This document shows positions 34,450 to 43,207 of a stretch of DNA of 64,000 bases, one piece after another. Under the pieces are notes generated by a model, which was not told where the DNA came from, searched no databases, and saw nothing but the letters and a program-made list of their open reading frames with translations. The position numbers were made by a program, and so were the translations under genes. Source of the stretch: Paenibacillus rhizovicinus (GTDB lineage Bacteria; Bacillota; Bacilli; Paenibacillales; Paenibacillaceae); assembly GCF_010365285.1 (NCBI RefSeq), contig NZ_CP048286.1, forward strand, positions 2,251,001 to 2,315,000. Direction: 5' to 3'. Each line of letters begins with the position of its first letter. Within the stretch, counting starts at the first letter, position 1.

Positions 34450-35037
34450 TTATCGCTTCGCCCAATTCGGAATGTGGTGCTTAAAATACTGGCCCACTTT
34501 CGTTAATTCGCTCATGACATCATGGATCTTCGATTCATCCAGGAACCAGTTATCCTTCGTAGTCTGCGTTTTATCCGTCACTGGGCTTATATAAAATGCA
34601 ACATCGGTCGGAAATTCAACTTGGTAGGTGAGCAACGCGCGTCTAGCGTGATAGGATTTGCATGCTAGAATCGCTTTTCTTGGCCGGATTCCTTGCCGTT
34701 GCAGCACTTCCCACGAATATCTTGCATTTTCGAATGTATTCTTCGCTTGATCTTCCTTCAGAATGGCGCTGTCGGGTATTCCGAGCGCTAGGCCAACTTC
34801 GCGAAGGAATGCCCATTCCGTCGATTGCAATTTGGGATTTGACCCTCCCGAAGGAAGGATGTACGGAGCAAGCCCTTGCCGATATAGTTCTGCCGCCCTC
34901 TCCATTAATTGGGGATGGCTTCCTCCGGGGATCAAGATGACATCGGATGGCTGCATGTCCGTCTCGAAAAACATAAACTCCGTGATACAGTCGAATGGAT
35001 TGGGCACCAGGTTCATCCTTTCCAGCATCAATGTCAC
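34450..35037 (-). CDS. YdcF-like (DUF218) protein
   Basis: The 195-residue frame has the DUF218 fold: DVILIPGGSHPQLMERAAELY, GLAPYILPSGG, STEWAFLREVGLALGIP, EDQAKNTFENARYSWEVL and ILACKSYHARRALLTYQ. Members are SAM-binding or envelope-related, but there is no N-terminal TM anchor here, so it is probably cytoplasmic. The start is uncertain: GTG 35037, ATG 35028 or GTG 35007 (best spacing from AAAGG, giving MPNPFDCITEF). It lies 47 bases upstream of the HAD gene, forming a likely three-gene unit. Confidence 0.85.
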   Translation of the reverse strand: MTLMLERMNLVPNPFDCITEFMFFETDMQPSDVILIPGGSHPQLMERAAELYRQGLAPYILPSGGSNPKLQSTEWAFLREVGLALGIPDSAILKEDQAKNTFENARYSWEVLQRQGIRPRKAILACKSYHARRALLTYQVEFPTDVAFYISPVTDKTQTTKDNWFLDESKIHDVMSELTKVGQYFKHHIPNWAKR

Positions 35038-35059
35038 GTTTGGATGCCGATATTCCCAT

Positions 35060-35335
35060 CATACAATTGCAGGAAATAGATGTATAGATTTAGTAGAAAG
35101 TCCGATTCAATCAGCGAGGAATATAGGCTGCTGAGTCCTAACGAACTCCACGCGTCTTATATGGTTGAAAAGACCGTCATTTCGCAGCTAGCGAATCTGA
35201 CTAGCCTTATTTCGGTGAAACCAAGCGAAGAAGCTCATTATCAGGGCTTTTCGATCGAATAGCGACGCTAGGATTCGTTACGTTGCAAAAGGCAGGAATA
35301 TTGGGCCAATAGCGTTGTTTGGGTTCGTTAGCTTA
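35060..35335. repeat. Diverged intergenic repeat, copy 2
   Basis: This non-coding stretch contains CTAACGAACTC, TTCGTTACG, GGGTTCGTTAG and, at 35255-35279, a segment almost identical to 18196-18219. It matches the style of copy 1 and ends where GC-rich low-complexity DNA begins. Confidence 0.4.
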
Positions 35336-35339
35336 GTTG

Positions 35340-35520
35340 GTCGGGGGCGCGGAGTTGGCGGGAGCCGCGGCGGGAGCCGCGGGGGCGGCGGGAGCCGCGG
35401 GGGCGGCGAGGGGCGCGGGGCGGCGGGAGCCGCGGGGGCGGCGAGGGGCGCGGGGGCGCGGGTCGGCGTGAGCCACAGGGTGGTGGGGGCACGGGGTCCG
35501 CAGTTCGCGGAGTTCATGGA
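35340..35520. repeat. GC-rich low-complexity DNA
   Basis: Irregular copies of GGCGGGAGCCGCGG and GGCGGCGAGGGGCGCGGG run here. It precedes the 18-bp minisatellite and has a different unit. No coding assignment is supported. Confidence 0.7.
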
Positions 35521-35560
35521 GCCGCAGGTGTCGACAGGCCGCGGGTTTCCGAGTTCACGA

Positions 35561-35934
35561 GGTTCACGAGGGCCACGAGGTTCACGAGGGCCACGAGGTT
35601 CACGAGGGCCACGAGGTTCACGAGGGCCACGAGGTTCACGAGGGCCACGAGGTTCACGAGGGCCACGAGGTTCACGAGGGCCACGAGGTTCACGAGGGCC
35701 ACGAGGTTCACGAGGGCCACGAGGTTCACGAGGGCCACGAGGTTCACGAGGGCCACGAGGTTCACGAGGGCCACGAGGTTCACGAGGGCCACGAGGTTCA
35801 CGAGGGCCACGAGGTTCACGAGGGCCACGAGGTTCACGAGGGCCACGAGGTTCACGAGGGCCACGAGGTTCACGAGGGCCACGAGGTTCACGAGGGCCAC
35901 GAGGTTCACGAGGGCCACGAGGTTCACGAGGTCC
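35561..35934. repeat. 18-bp minisatellite, 20 to 21 tandem units
   Basis: The unit GGTTCACGAGGGCCACGA is repeated without visible change; GGTTCACGAG begins at 35561 and recurs every 18 bases to 35921. Because 18 is a multiple of three, several frames stay open. One plus frame (TTG 35315 to 36028) reads Gly-Pro-Arg-Gly-Ser-Arg, a perfect collagen-like Gly-X-Y pattern, but it has no ribosome site, signal peptide or anchoring domain. I treat it as a repeat, not a gene. Confidence 0.9.
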
Positions 35935-36046
35935 GCGGGGTCCCGCGAGTCGGCACGGTCGACGCGTGCTCCCGCCCAGCCAACGCAAAAAAGAACCGCC
36001 TCCCCAACATGGTCAAGACCCCATTTAGTGGACATTGGAAAAAGCC

Positions 36047-36940
36047 CTAGGCAACAAGCTGACGCCGGTATTCGACCGGAGTCAGCTTGTTTAGTTTTCG
36101 TTGAGCCCTATCTTCATTGTAAAAGCGGATGTATTCCTCAATTCTTCTTTGTGCCTCATCGATGGATCGTATATCATAAGGGTAGAGTGCTTCTACTTTC
36201 AGATGAGAGAAGAAGCTCTCCATTGAGGCATTGTCATAACAATTGCCTCGGCGTGACATGCTGATTTGGGCGCCAACCTGTGGCAGCATGTCGTGGTAAG
36301 CATGGGACGTGTACTGGCTTCCTTGATCGCTGTGAACGATCAGCCCAGTCACGTCTTTATGTTTTTCAAACGCCTTCCTAAACGTCTCTAGCACAAGCGG
36401 ATTGTCATTGTGACGACTGATGTGGTATCCGACGATTTCGTTGTTCCACAAATCCTTGATCGCCGATAAGTAAATTCTCTCATCGAATACGCGATATTGC
36501 GTCACATCTGTTACCCATTTTTGATTGGGTTTATCCGCCTTAAAGTTTCTTTGTAACATGTTTGCTGCTATTCTGCCATCTGAAACAGCTGCTTCATAGC
36601 TTGTTCGATGGACATATTTACGACGTATAATCGCTTTTATGCCAAGCTCCTGCATCAAGCGTAATACTTTCTTATGGTTCACTATGAGGCCATATTGACG
36701 AGATAGTTCATCCTGTATGCGGCGGTACCCTACAGTCTTGTCGCGCTGTTCGTAGATGGCTTTGATTTTGTTCTTCAGATCTTCATCAGGATCGTGGTCT
36801 TTGCGGTTTAGATAGGAGTAGTAACCACTTCGACTGATCCCCAGATATGCACACAATTCCTTGACAGTTCGTTTACTTTTCAACTCGTCGATGACGATGT
36901 GTTTGCTTTGCAGCCCTCCCGATTCAAGATTTGTAACCAC
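36047..36940 (-). CDS. IS3-family transposase OrfB (DDE integrase core)
   Basis: The frame gives 297 residues with an HTH_21-type region (VKELCAYLGISRSGYYSYL) and the rve catalytic core: Asp in WVTDVTQYRVF, Asp in IVHSDQGSQYTSHAY and Glu in NASMESFFSHLKVE. It is normally made as an OrfAB fusion by -1 frameshifting at AAAAAAG (36946-36940), which lies in the overlap with orfA. The apparent start is probably not used alone. Confidence 0.95.
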   Translation of the reverse strand: MVTNLESGGLQSKHIVIDELKSKRTVKELCAYLGISRSGYYSYLNRKDHDPDEDLKNKIKAIYEQRDKTVGYRRIQDELSRQYGLIVNHKKVLRLMQELGIKAIIRRKYVHRTSYEAAVSDGRIAANMLQRNFKADKPNQKWVTDVTQYRVFDERIYLSAIKDLWNNEIVGYHISRHNDNPLVLETFRKAFEKHKDVTGLIVHSDQGSQYTSHAYHDMLPQVGAQISMSRRGNCYDNASMESFFSHLKVEALYPYDIRSIDEAQRRIEEYIRFYNEDRAQRKLNKLTPVEYRRQLVA

Positions 36941-37209
36941 TTTTTTAGCACCTCAACCTCCATGTAGAGCCGCTTGAGCTCACGTTCTTGCTTCGTTTCA
37001 TCTCGATGTGGGTTACCTCGTCTGTCCTCGAATGCAGAGACTCCCTTTTCGCGATACTTCCTCATCCAGCGCTTCACTCGATCCTTATCCTGAATTTCCA
37101 AATGTGCTGTAATCCGACTGTAACTCCAACGTTCCTCAACATGCAGTCGAATAGCCTCAACCTTAATCGATTCCGGATAATGATGAAATTTTTGTCCTTT
37201 AATCGCCAT
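36880..37209 (-). CDS. IS3-family transposase OrfA (helix-turn-helix)
   Basis: This 109-residue protein has an N-terminal helix-turn-helix that binds the element ends (SIKVEAIRLHVEERWSYSRI, RVKRWMRKYREKGVSAFE) and a leucine-zipper-like heptad (ELKRLYMEVEVLKKWLQIL). It overlaps orfB by 61 bases, as usual in the family. Confidence 0.93.
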   Translation of the reverse strand: MAIKGQKFHHYPESIKVEAIRLHVEERWSYSRITAHLEIQDKDRVKRWMRKYREKGVSAFEDRRGNPHRDETKQERELKRLYMEVEVLKKWLQILNREGCKANTSSSTS

Positions 37210-37336
37210 AAAAAAAGCACCCCCTAGAATTTCATCGGATTAACCTAGGGGTTTTTCCAATGTCTATTCTAAGGGGTGCACTGCAACAAGGGGAATCCGG
37301 TTCTTCATCACTCCGCCGCCCGGCGGCACACATACG

Positions 37337-38128
37337 CTAGATCGTAAAGCCGCCCTGAGTAACGCTGGCCGGCCGTCTTCCCAGCACGCGATTCAGAATG
37401 CTGCTCTCGTAGTGGGTAAATCCGCTGTCCTTCTCGCGCGGACGGGCCAGGGAGACCGTAATGTCCTGCGAAATGGTGCCTTGCTCCACCAGTACGACGC
37501 GGTCGGCAAGCGCCACGGCTTCGCTCACGTCATGGGTGACGAGTACGGCGGTGAACTTACGTTCCAGCCATAACCGTTCGATGAGCTGCTGCATCTCGAT
37601 ACGGGTAAGCGCATCGAGCGCGCCAAGCGGTTCATCGAACAGCAGGAGGCTCGGATCGCTGACGAGCGCCCGGGCCAGGGCGACCCGCTGCCGCTGGCCG
37701 CCCGACAATACGGAGGGCCATTCTTTCGCGCGGTCGGCCAGGCCAACGAGCTCCAGCGCTTCTAACGCTTTGGCACGGTCGCCGCCTTCCACGCCGATCC
37801 GAACGTTATCCAGCACGCTTTTCCAAGGCAGCAGCCGGGCGTCCTGGAACATCACCCGCACGTCCGATCTTAATCCGGCCGAAGCCGCGCCGCCTATGGA
37901 TACCGATCCTTGCGATGCTTGTTCCAAGCCTGCCAGCAGACGAAGCAGCGTGCTCTTGCCGCAGCCGCTGCGCCCGACGACCGCCAGGAATTGTCCGGCC
38001 GGAATCGACAGATCCAGCTCCTGAAGCACGGTTAAGCTGCCGAAACGGACGGCCGCATCCCGTACGTCTACTCGCAATCCCCGTGAAGAAGAATCCCCTT
38101 GGGAATCTGCCGGATGCCGATCAATCAT
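37337..38128 (-). CDS. ssuB: Aliphatic sulfonate ABC transporter ATPase
   Basis: It powers sulfonate import. Motifs: Walker [16 protein letters not shown]-loop [10 protein letters not shown], signature [16 protein letters not shown], Walker [13 protein letters not shown] and switch His [13 protein letters not shown] 38128 overlaps the ssuC stop (ATGA) and has GAGGG upstream; the longer start at 38191 would overlap ssuC by 67 bases, so I chose 38128 (263 residues). It is the last gene of the ssuADCB operon, and the IS element lies just downstream. Confidence 0.93.
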   Translation of the reverse strand: MIDRHPADSQGDSSSRGLRVDVRDAAVRFGSLTVLQELDLSIPAGQFLAVVGRSGCGKSTLLRLLAGLEQASQGSVSIGGAASAGLRSDVRVMFQDARLLPWKSVLDNVRIGVEGGDRAKALEALELVGLADRAKEWPSVLSGGQRQRVALARALVSDPSLLLFDEPLGALDALTRIEMQQLIERLWLERKFTAVLVTHDVSEAVALADRVVLVEQGTISQDITVSLARPREKDSGFTHYESSILNRVLGRRPASVTQGGFTI

Positions 38129-38922
38129 TTCCCTCGACGATAGTGCGGATGCCATTGCAGCCAACTCCTCTCCATCAGCTTCGCTACCCAATCCGACAGT
38201 TTGCCTAACAACGCATAGATGACAATGCTGAGTACGACGACATCCATTTGGAAGAATTCCCTTGCATTCATCGCCATGAAGCCGATCCCGCTATTGGCGG
38301 AGATCGTTTCCGATACGATCAGCGTAATCCACATAATGCCGAGCGCAAACCGCAGGCCGACCAAGATGGACGGAAGCGCGCCGGGAAATATAATCGTACG
38401 AAATAGCGCAAACCCCCGCAATCCATACGTGCGTCCCATCTCGATTAAGCCCGAGTCGACGGACCGGATACCATGTAGCGTGTTTAAGTAAATCGGGAAC
38501 GACACGCCGAGCGCGACGAGAAAGATTTTTCCCTCTTCGCCGATGCCGAACCAGGCAATGATCAGCGGGATGAGAGAGAGATGCGGAATCGTGCGAATCA
38601 TCTGGATCGACGAATCGGTCAGCTTCTCCGCCAGCGGCAGCAAGCCGTTGAGGATCGCCAGCACGAACCCGATGCCTCCCCCGATCACGAACCCGATGAG
38701 CGCCCGCCTCGTGCTGTCCCCGATATAGGTAAACAAATCGCCATTGCGGACCAGTTTGACCCCGGCTTCTACGACGGATGCGGGCGTCGGCAGAATGCGC
38801 TGCGAAATCCACCCCGCGCTGCCCATCCATTGCCAGAGGGCAACGATCAGAACCGGAATCAGCCACTCGAGTCCGATAGATAACGTTCCAGCTTTCCAGT
38901 TACGTGACGATGGACTCCTCAT
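38125..38922 (-). CDS. ssuC: Aliphatic sulfonate ABC transporter permease
   Basis: This 265-residue membrane subunit has six TM segments and the EAA-type loop [30 protein letters not shown]. Its N-terminal [19 protein letters not shown] and [12 protein letters not shown] are typical of SsuC/TauC proteins. AGGGGG precedes ATG 38922. It lies 12 bases after ssuD and is coupled to ssuB. Confidence 0.93.
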   Translation of the reverse strand: MRSPSSRNWKAGTLSIGLEWLIPVLIVALWQWMGSAGWISQRILPTPASVVEAGVKLVRNGDLFTYIGDSTRRALIGFVIGGGIGFVLAILNGLLPLAEKLTDSSIQMIRTIPHLSLIPLIIAWFGIGEEGKIFLVALGVSFPIYLNTLHGIRSVDSGLIEMGRTYGLRGFALFRTIIFPGALPSILVGLRFALGIMWITLIVSETISANSGIGFMAMNAREFFQMDVVVLSIVIYALLGKLSDWVAKLMERSWLQWHPHYRRGK

Positions 38923-38934
38923 TCGCGTTCCCCC

Positions 38935-40080
38935 TTATCTGGCTGCTGCCCGCTCCGCCGGTTTAATCGCATTGGCGATGAGCTCGCCGAACGGACTCGT
39001 CGAGGACGGACCGCCAGCCGGCTGAACGCCCTTGAGCGGAAGCAGCGGGAAGACGAGGTCGGCAAAATGATAAGCTTCTTCCAAATGCGGATATCCCGAT
39101 AAAATAAACGTCTCGATACCAAGCGCCGCATATTCGTGCATGAGTCCGGCCACTTCGGTTGGATTGCCTACGAGGGCCGTGCCTGCGCCGCCGCGGACCA
39201 AACCGACGCCTGCCCACAGGTTCGGATAGATTTCCAGCTGGCTCCTGTCCCCGCCATGCAGACTCGACATCCGCTGCTGGCCTTCCGAGTCGTAGCGCGC
39301 GAACACTTTCCGGGCTGCGGCGATCGCGTCATCGTCGACTTTGCTGATCAGACGGGCCGCTTCTTTCCAGGCTTCTTCGGACGTTTCGCGAACGATGACG
39401 TGCAGACGAATGCCGAAACGCACTTCTCTTCCCCGCTCGGCCGCCAATCGGCGAACCTGGTCGATCTTCTTGGCTACCTCTTGCGGCGGCTCGCCCCAAG
39501 TCAAGTAGACATCGATGTGGTCTGCGGCAACCTCTTGGCCTGCCGGGGACGATCCTCCGAAATAAAGCGGCGGATACGGCTTCTGCACGGGAGGATACAG
39601 CACCTTGCCCCCCTTGACCCGCAGGTGGTCGCCTTCATAATCGACCGTTTCTCCGCTGAGCTCTTTGCGCCAAATATCCAGAAACTCGCTGGTCAGGTCA
39701 TAACGCTCGTCATGCTCGAGGAAGACCCCTTCGCTTGCCAGCTCCACCGGATCCCCGCCCGTCACGACGTTGATCAGCAGCCGCCCGTTCGAGAGGCGGT
39801 CGAACGTCGACGACATTCTGGCCGCTAACGTCGGCGACATCAGCCCCGGCCGCAGCGCGACCAGGAACTTCAGGCGTTCCGTCACCGGAATGAGCGAAGA
39901 AGCCGCGACCCATGCGTCCTCGCATGAAGTCCCCGTCGGCAGCAGGACGCCGCCGTAACCAAGCCGGTCTGCCGCTTGCGCAATTTGCTGCATATATTTT
40001 GCATCGACAACGCGCGCTCCTTCAGCGCTGCCAAGATAACGTCCATCGCCATGCGTCGGAATAAACCAGAATACTTCCAT
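38935..40080 (-). CDS. ssuD: FMNH2-dependent alkanesulfonate monooxygenase
   Basis: It releases sulfite from alkanesulfonates using FMNH2 and O2. The luciferase-like TIM barrel shows [62 protein letters not shown] and [16 protein letters not shown] 40080 has AAGGG eight bases upstream and is preferred to TTG 40086. The 381-residue length is normal. The FMN reductase SsuE is not encoded nearby and must come from elsewhere. Confidence 0.95.
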   Translation of the reverse strand: MEVFWFIPTHGDGRYLGSAEGARVVDAKYMQQIAQAADRLGYGGVLLPTGTSCEDAWVAASSLIPVTERLKFLVALRPGLMSPTLAARMSSTFDRLSNGRLLINVVTGGDPVELASEGVFLEHDERYDLTSEFLDIWRKELSGETVDYEGDHLRVKGGKVLYPPVQKPYPPLYFGGSSPAGQEVAADHIDVYLTWGEPPQEVAKKIDQVRRLAAERGREVRFGIRLHVIVRETSEEAWKEAARLISKVDDDAIAAARKVFARYDSEGQQRMSSLHGGDRSQLEIYPNLWAGVGLVRGGAGTALVGNPTEVAGLMHEYAALGIETFILSGYPHLEEAYHFADLVFPLLPLKGVQPAGGPSSTSPFGELIANAIKPAERAAAR

Positions 40081-40199
40081 TGTCAAAACACCCTTTCCGT
40101 TGTCGGTTGTAAGTTGTTTTCGGTTGATCGCCGTTCTGTAAGTCGCTGTTCAGTAATTCGATGTTCAATTGCCGTTGCATAGCTAATCGTTGTCGACTG

Positions 40200-41213
40200 C
40201 TATTTTAAAGTCGCATCCTTCACCTGAATGGCTTTCGGAATGAGCTTCAGGTCCAGGAACGTATCGGCGATTTTCTGCTGGGCTTCGATAATGGAATCGT
40301 CGATCGGCGACAAGCCGTAGCCTCTGCGCCCTGCCGCTAGCTCAAGCGACGGAATATCGATTCCAAGCTGAGGGGACAGAAGCGCCGCGACATCCTTCTG
40401 ATTGGCTTCGGACCATTCGTCGATCTTGTTCAGCTCTTCCTTGAACGCCTCGATGACCGGGCCGTTCGCCTCGGCAAACTTGCGGGAAGCAATATAATAC
40501 TCGATGTTCGATACGAGATCCTTGCCGTCGGTCAGCAGCTTGCCGCCCGTCGCGGTTTGCGCGGCAGCCAGGAACGGATCCCAAATGACCCACGCGTCTA
40601 CGGTGCCGTTCTCGAAAGCTACCCGGGCATCGCCCGGCGGCAGGAAGACCGTCTTGATATCGTTATAATCAACGCCCGCTTTCTCCAGCGCCTTAACGAG
40701 CAAATAGTGAACGTTCGAGCCTTTGTTGAGCGCAACCTGTTTCCCCTTCAAATCGGCGACGGAAGTGATTTTCGAATCCTTCGGCACGATAATGCCTTCG
40801 CTATTCGGGCTTGCGGGCTCATGAGCCAAGTATACGAGCGGAGCATCGGCCGCTTGGGCGAAGATCGGCGGGGCTTCTCCGGTATGGCCGATGTCGATGC
40901 TGCCGACGTTCAACGCCTCCAGCAATTGCGGGCCTCCGGGGAATTCGGTCCACGTAATTTTGTAGCCTTCCGCTTCCAATCGTTTATCCAAGGTACCTTT
41001 CGCTTTGAGAATATTGACGGTGCCGTATTTCTGGTAGCCAATGCGAATTTCTTTGCTGCCCGAAGCTCCCTTTGAGGAATTCGAAGCGGAATTGGAAGAA
41101 TTCGATGCGCTATTGGAATCGTTCGAGCCGCAGGCGGCCAGAACCGTAACCATGCTGAGCAATGCAATGAGGAGCAAGGATAATTTCCGGTAAGCTGGTA
41201 CTCGTTTCTTCAT
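40200..41213 (-). CDS. ssuA: Aliphatic sulfonate-binding lipoprotein
   Basis: It captures sulfonates outside the cell. The signal peptide ends in the lipobox VLAAC, followed by a Ser/Asn-rich linker, then the SsuA/TauA fold (IRIGYQKYGTVNILKAKG, WTEFPGGPQLLEALNVG, DIGHTGEAPPIFAQAA, GKQVALNKGSNVHYLL, VDAWVIWDPFLAAAQ). ATG 41213 with AGGGG upstream fits best (337 residues). It is the first gene of the operon, separated by 119 bases from ssuD, and is preceded by a leader terminator. Confidence 0.95.
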   Translation of the reverse strand: MKKRVPAYRKLSLLLIALLSMVTVLAACGSNDSNSASNSSNSASNSSKGASGSKEIRIGYQKYGTVNILKAKGTLDKRLEAEGYKITWTEFPGGPQLLEALNVGSIDIGHTGEAPPIFAQAADAPLVYLAHEPASPNSEGIIVPKDSKITSVADLKGKQVALNKGSNVHYLLVKALEKAGVDYNDIKTVFLPPGDARVAFENGTVDAWVIWDPFLAAAQTATGGKLLTDGKDLVSNIEYYIASRKFAEANGPVIEAFKEELNKIDEWSEANQKDVAALLSPQLGIDIPSLELAAGRRGYGLSPIDDSIIEAQQKIADTFLDLKLIPKAIQVKDATLK

Positions 41214-41246
41214 AAGATACACCCCTGTTTTTGTAATTTCGGACGC

Positions 41247-41312
41247 AAAAAGCCGGAAGTTTCCCTTGTCTTGAGCTCCCTCGTAGGAGAATCAGTGCAG
41301 GAAACTTCCGGC
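41247..41312 (-). terminator. Intrinsic terminator inside the ssuA leader (candidate attenuator)
   Basis: A perfect 13-bp stem GCCGGAAGTTTCC / GGAAACTTCCGGC with a 35-base loop is followed on the minus strand by TTTTTG. It lies between the ssu promoter and ssuA, about 30 bases after the expected transcription start. I see no S-box, T-box or CymR motif I can name. Confidence 0.75.
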
Positions 41313-41344
41313 GGTCCGGTAAGTTCAATCCATCTTATGGGATA

Positions 41345-41373
41345 ATCATATATAGATTATTCCGATGTGTCAA
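41345..41373 (-). promoter_or_regulatory. Sigma-A promoter of the ssu operon
   Basis: TTGACA (41373-41368), a 17-base spacer and TATGAT (41350-41345) on the minus strand form a near-consensus promoter, with transcription expected to start near 41338. Confidence 0.8.
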
Positions 41374-41722
41374 CTATGAATTAAAAAATTTTCTATCGAT
41401 GCATAGAAATTACCGTTAGCCGCATCGGCTCCGACTTTTCCATGGATTAGCGAATGTCCGCAAAGCCGTGCGTCTGGCGGGCTGTTAAGCTTGCCGTAAC
41501 TTGCGGAATGCGGCATGCGGCATGCCGTATGCTGTTTGCCGTATGCACGCACGAAAGAGGCGGCTTCCGCCGCCCCTCATGCTGTCCTGCTTATAGCGTC
41601 CGCTATGATTTGATTAGAAACCGATGATTTAATAGTCCATACGATGGAGCTGGATCGTTTGGGCCGACGATCGTTCAGTACGGAACTTGGTCAGTACGGA
41701 AATCTTACAGTCCGGCGACGGG
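41374..41722. other. Intergenic region with a glcF-side hairpin
   Basis: No gene is seen here. GGCGGC-TTCC-GCCGCC at 41559-41574 may terminate the glc operon on the minus strand (weak U-tract TCTTTCG). Just beside it, 41505-41545 is a cluster of GCATGC/GGCATGC/CGTATGC repeats. Confidence 0.5.
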
Positions 41723-43207
41723 TCAGTCCGGTGAACCGGAACGGCCGGCAGTGCCGCACATTCGCTCATGCAGAAAATCAACCACGTGCAGCGCTTGCAT
41801 CTGCCCGCTCATCCCGTGCTTCTCGATGCCGTTCTTCATTTGCAGCAGACAGCCCGGGTTGCTCGTCAGCAAATAATGAGCGCCGGTCCGTTTCACATGC
41901 TCCATCTTGTGATCGAGAATCTGCCCCGCCATCTGCGGCTGCGTCAGATTGTAAATCCCCGCCGAGCCGCAGCAGCGATCCGCTTCCGCGAGCTCGACGA
42001 ACTCGGCGTTCGCGACGCTGCGCATCAGCTTGCGCGGCGCCTCCGATGAGCGCATCACGTTGCGCAAATGGCAAGAGTCCTGATAAGTGATGCGGACCGT
42101 CTCGCCGGACGCGAAGTTTACGCCGCCGCCGCATGAACCGCCGCAGCCCGCGCCTCCCGCCGTTTGCAGCCCGCCGCCGATCACCGAGCCTGCTCCGGCA
42201 GCAGCCGCCGCCTGCGCCGCCGACTGCAGCCGGCCATGCCGGACGAGCAGCTGGCTCACGTCGATGGTTCTTGCCGCGAACCAAGCCGCATCCTGCTTCC
42301 ACTGCGGATCATCCTGCAGCAGATGGTCATACTCCACAAGCAGCGCGCCGCAGCCGCCGGCATTGGAAACGATCCAATCGACGCCTGCCGCTTTGAACGC
42401 CGCGATGTTCCGTTTCGCGAGTTCTTTGGCGCCGTCCTGCTCGCCGCTATGCGCATGCAGCGCGCCGCAGCAATTCTGCGTCTCCGGAATGATGACGTCG
42501 AAGCCAGCTTCGTTCAACAGCTCGACCGTGTGCTTGTTCGTTTCGGTAAACAGCACATCCATGATGCAGCCCCTGAACAAGCCGACGGCGGCCACCTGCT
42601 CGCCTTTTGCCGCATGATGCGTCCCGATTTGCTCCACGACGCCCTTGTACGACGCGTCCGGCAGGATCGCTTCCATCTCCCGCATATGCGGCGGGAACAG
42701 CTTCATGATTCCGGCGCCGCGCAACAGCTTGCGCAGGCCTGTCTTCTGGTACAGCTGCAGACCGCCGCCCAGCAGCCGCATCCGGTTCTGATGAGGAAAC
42801 ATGCCCTCGAATGCGGCTTTGCGGGCGATCTTCACCCACCAGCGATGCGTTGTCGTATGCTTCTCCACGGAGTCGCGCGCCTGTTCGAGCAGCTGTCCGT
42901 ACTTCACGTCGGCGGGACAAGCCGGCTCGCAGGCACGGCAGCCGAGGCAGTGATTCATCTGCGTCTCGAACGCCTCGTCCGGGTTCATGATCCCGTCGGC
43001 GACGGCCTTCATCAAGGCAATGCGTCCCCGCGGCGATTCCGCTTCGATGCCGGTCTCGCGGAACGTCGGACAAGCCGGCAGGCAGAAGCCGCAGCGCATG
43101 CAGTTCGTCAATTGATCGTAGTCGAGCGTATTCTTCAGCGTTGTCGCAAGCTCGCCGCAGCCGCTGTCCGGAGCGCTCGGGAGCAAGTCGCTTAACGTTT
43201 TAGCCAC
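41723..43207 (-). CDS. glcF: Glycolate oxidase iron-sulfur subunit
   Basis: With GlcD it oxidises glycolate (or lactate) at the membrane and passes electrons onward. Two 4Fe-4S motifs are visible (CMRCGFCLPACPTF and CLGCRACEPACPAD), then two CCG domains (GLFRGCIMDVLF with NCCGALHAHSGE, and TYQDSCHLRNVMRS with CCGSAGIYNL). Between the CCG domains there is an odd low-complexity insertion of about 45 residues rich in Ala, Gly and Cys (AAAAAGAGSVIGGG, GGAGCGGSCGGG). At 494 residues it is longer than the roughly 440 usual. It overlaps glcD by eight bases. Confidence 0.94.
   Translation of the reverse strand: MAKTLSDLLPSAPDSGCGELATTLKNTLDYDQLTNCMRCGFCLPACPTFRETGIEAESPRGRIALMKAVADGIMNPDEAFETQMNHCLGCRACEPACPADVKYGQLLEQARDSVEKHTTTHRWWVKIARKAAFEGMFPHQNRMRLLGGGLQLYQKTGLRKLLRGAGIMKLFPPHMREMEAILPDASYKGVVEQIGTHHAAKGEQVAAVGLFRGCIMDVLFTETNKHTVELLNEAGFDVIIPETQNCCGALHAHSGEQDGAKELAKRNIAAFKAAGVDWIVSNAGGCGALLVEYDHLLQDDPQWKQDAAWFAARTIDVSQLLVRHGRLQSAAQAAAAAGAGSVIGGGLQTAGGAGCGGSCGGGVNFASGETVRITYQDSCHLRNVMRSSEAPRKLMRSVANAEFVELAEADRCCGSAGIYNLTQPQMAGQILDHKMEHVKRTGAHYLLTSNPGCLLQMKNGIEKHGMSGQMQALHVVDFLHERMCGTAGRSGSPD

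Larger units (their letters stand above)
36010..37285 (-). mobile_element. Intact IS3-family insertion sequence, 1276 bp
   Basis: Terminal inverted repeats can be aligned over about 42 bases: the left end starts TGGTCAAGACCCC and the right end (complement) TGCAGTGCACCCC, both continuing into GACATTGGAAAAA-CCCTAGG. The flanks carry a direct repeat ACA (36007-36009 and 37286-37288), fitting the 3-bp target duplication of the family. Inside are orfA and orfB with a slippery AAAAAAG at 36946-36940. All parts look intact, so it may be active. It inserted between the minisatellite and the ssu operon. Confidence 0.9.

Noticed and set aside
35315..36028. Open frame with collagen-like Gly-X-Y repeats
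   Set aside because: It starts at TTG without a ribosome site, has no signal peptide or anchor, and every frame is open because the DNA unit is 18 bp. Treated as a minisatellite.
35278..36035. Minus-strand open frames over the same repeat (Gly-Pro-Arg-Glu and Leu-Val-Asn types)
   Set aside because: They are by-products of the repeat length being a multiple of three and show no gene signals.
41214..41345. ssuA leader considered as an S-box (SAM) or T-box element
   Set aside because: Neither the S-box core near its 5' side nor the T-box antiterminator GGTGG-type motif is visible, so it was left as an unnamed candidate attenuator.
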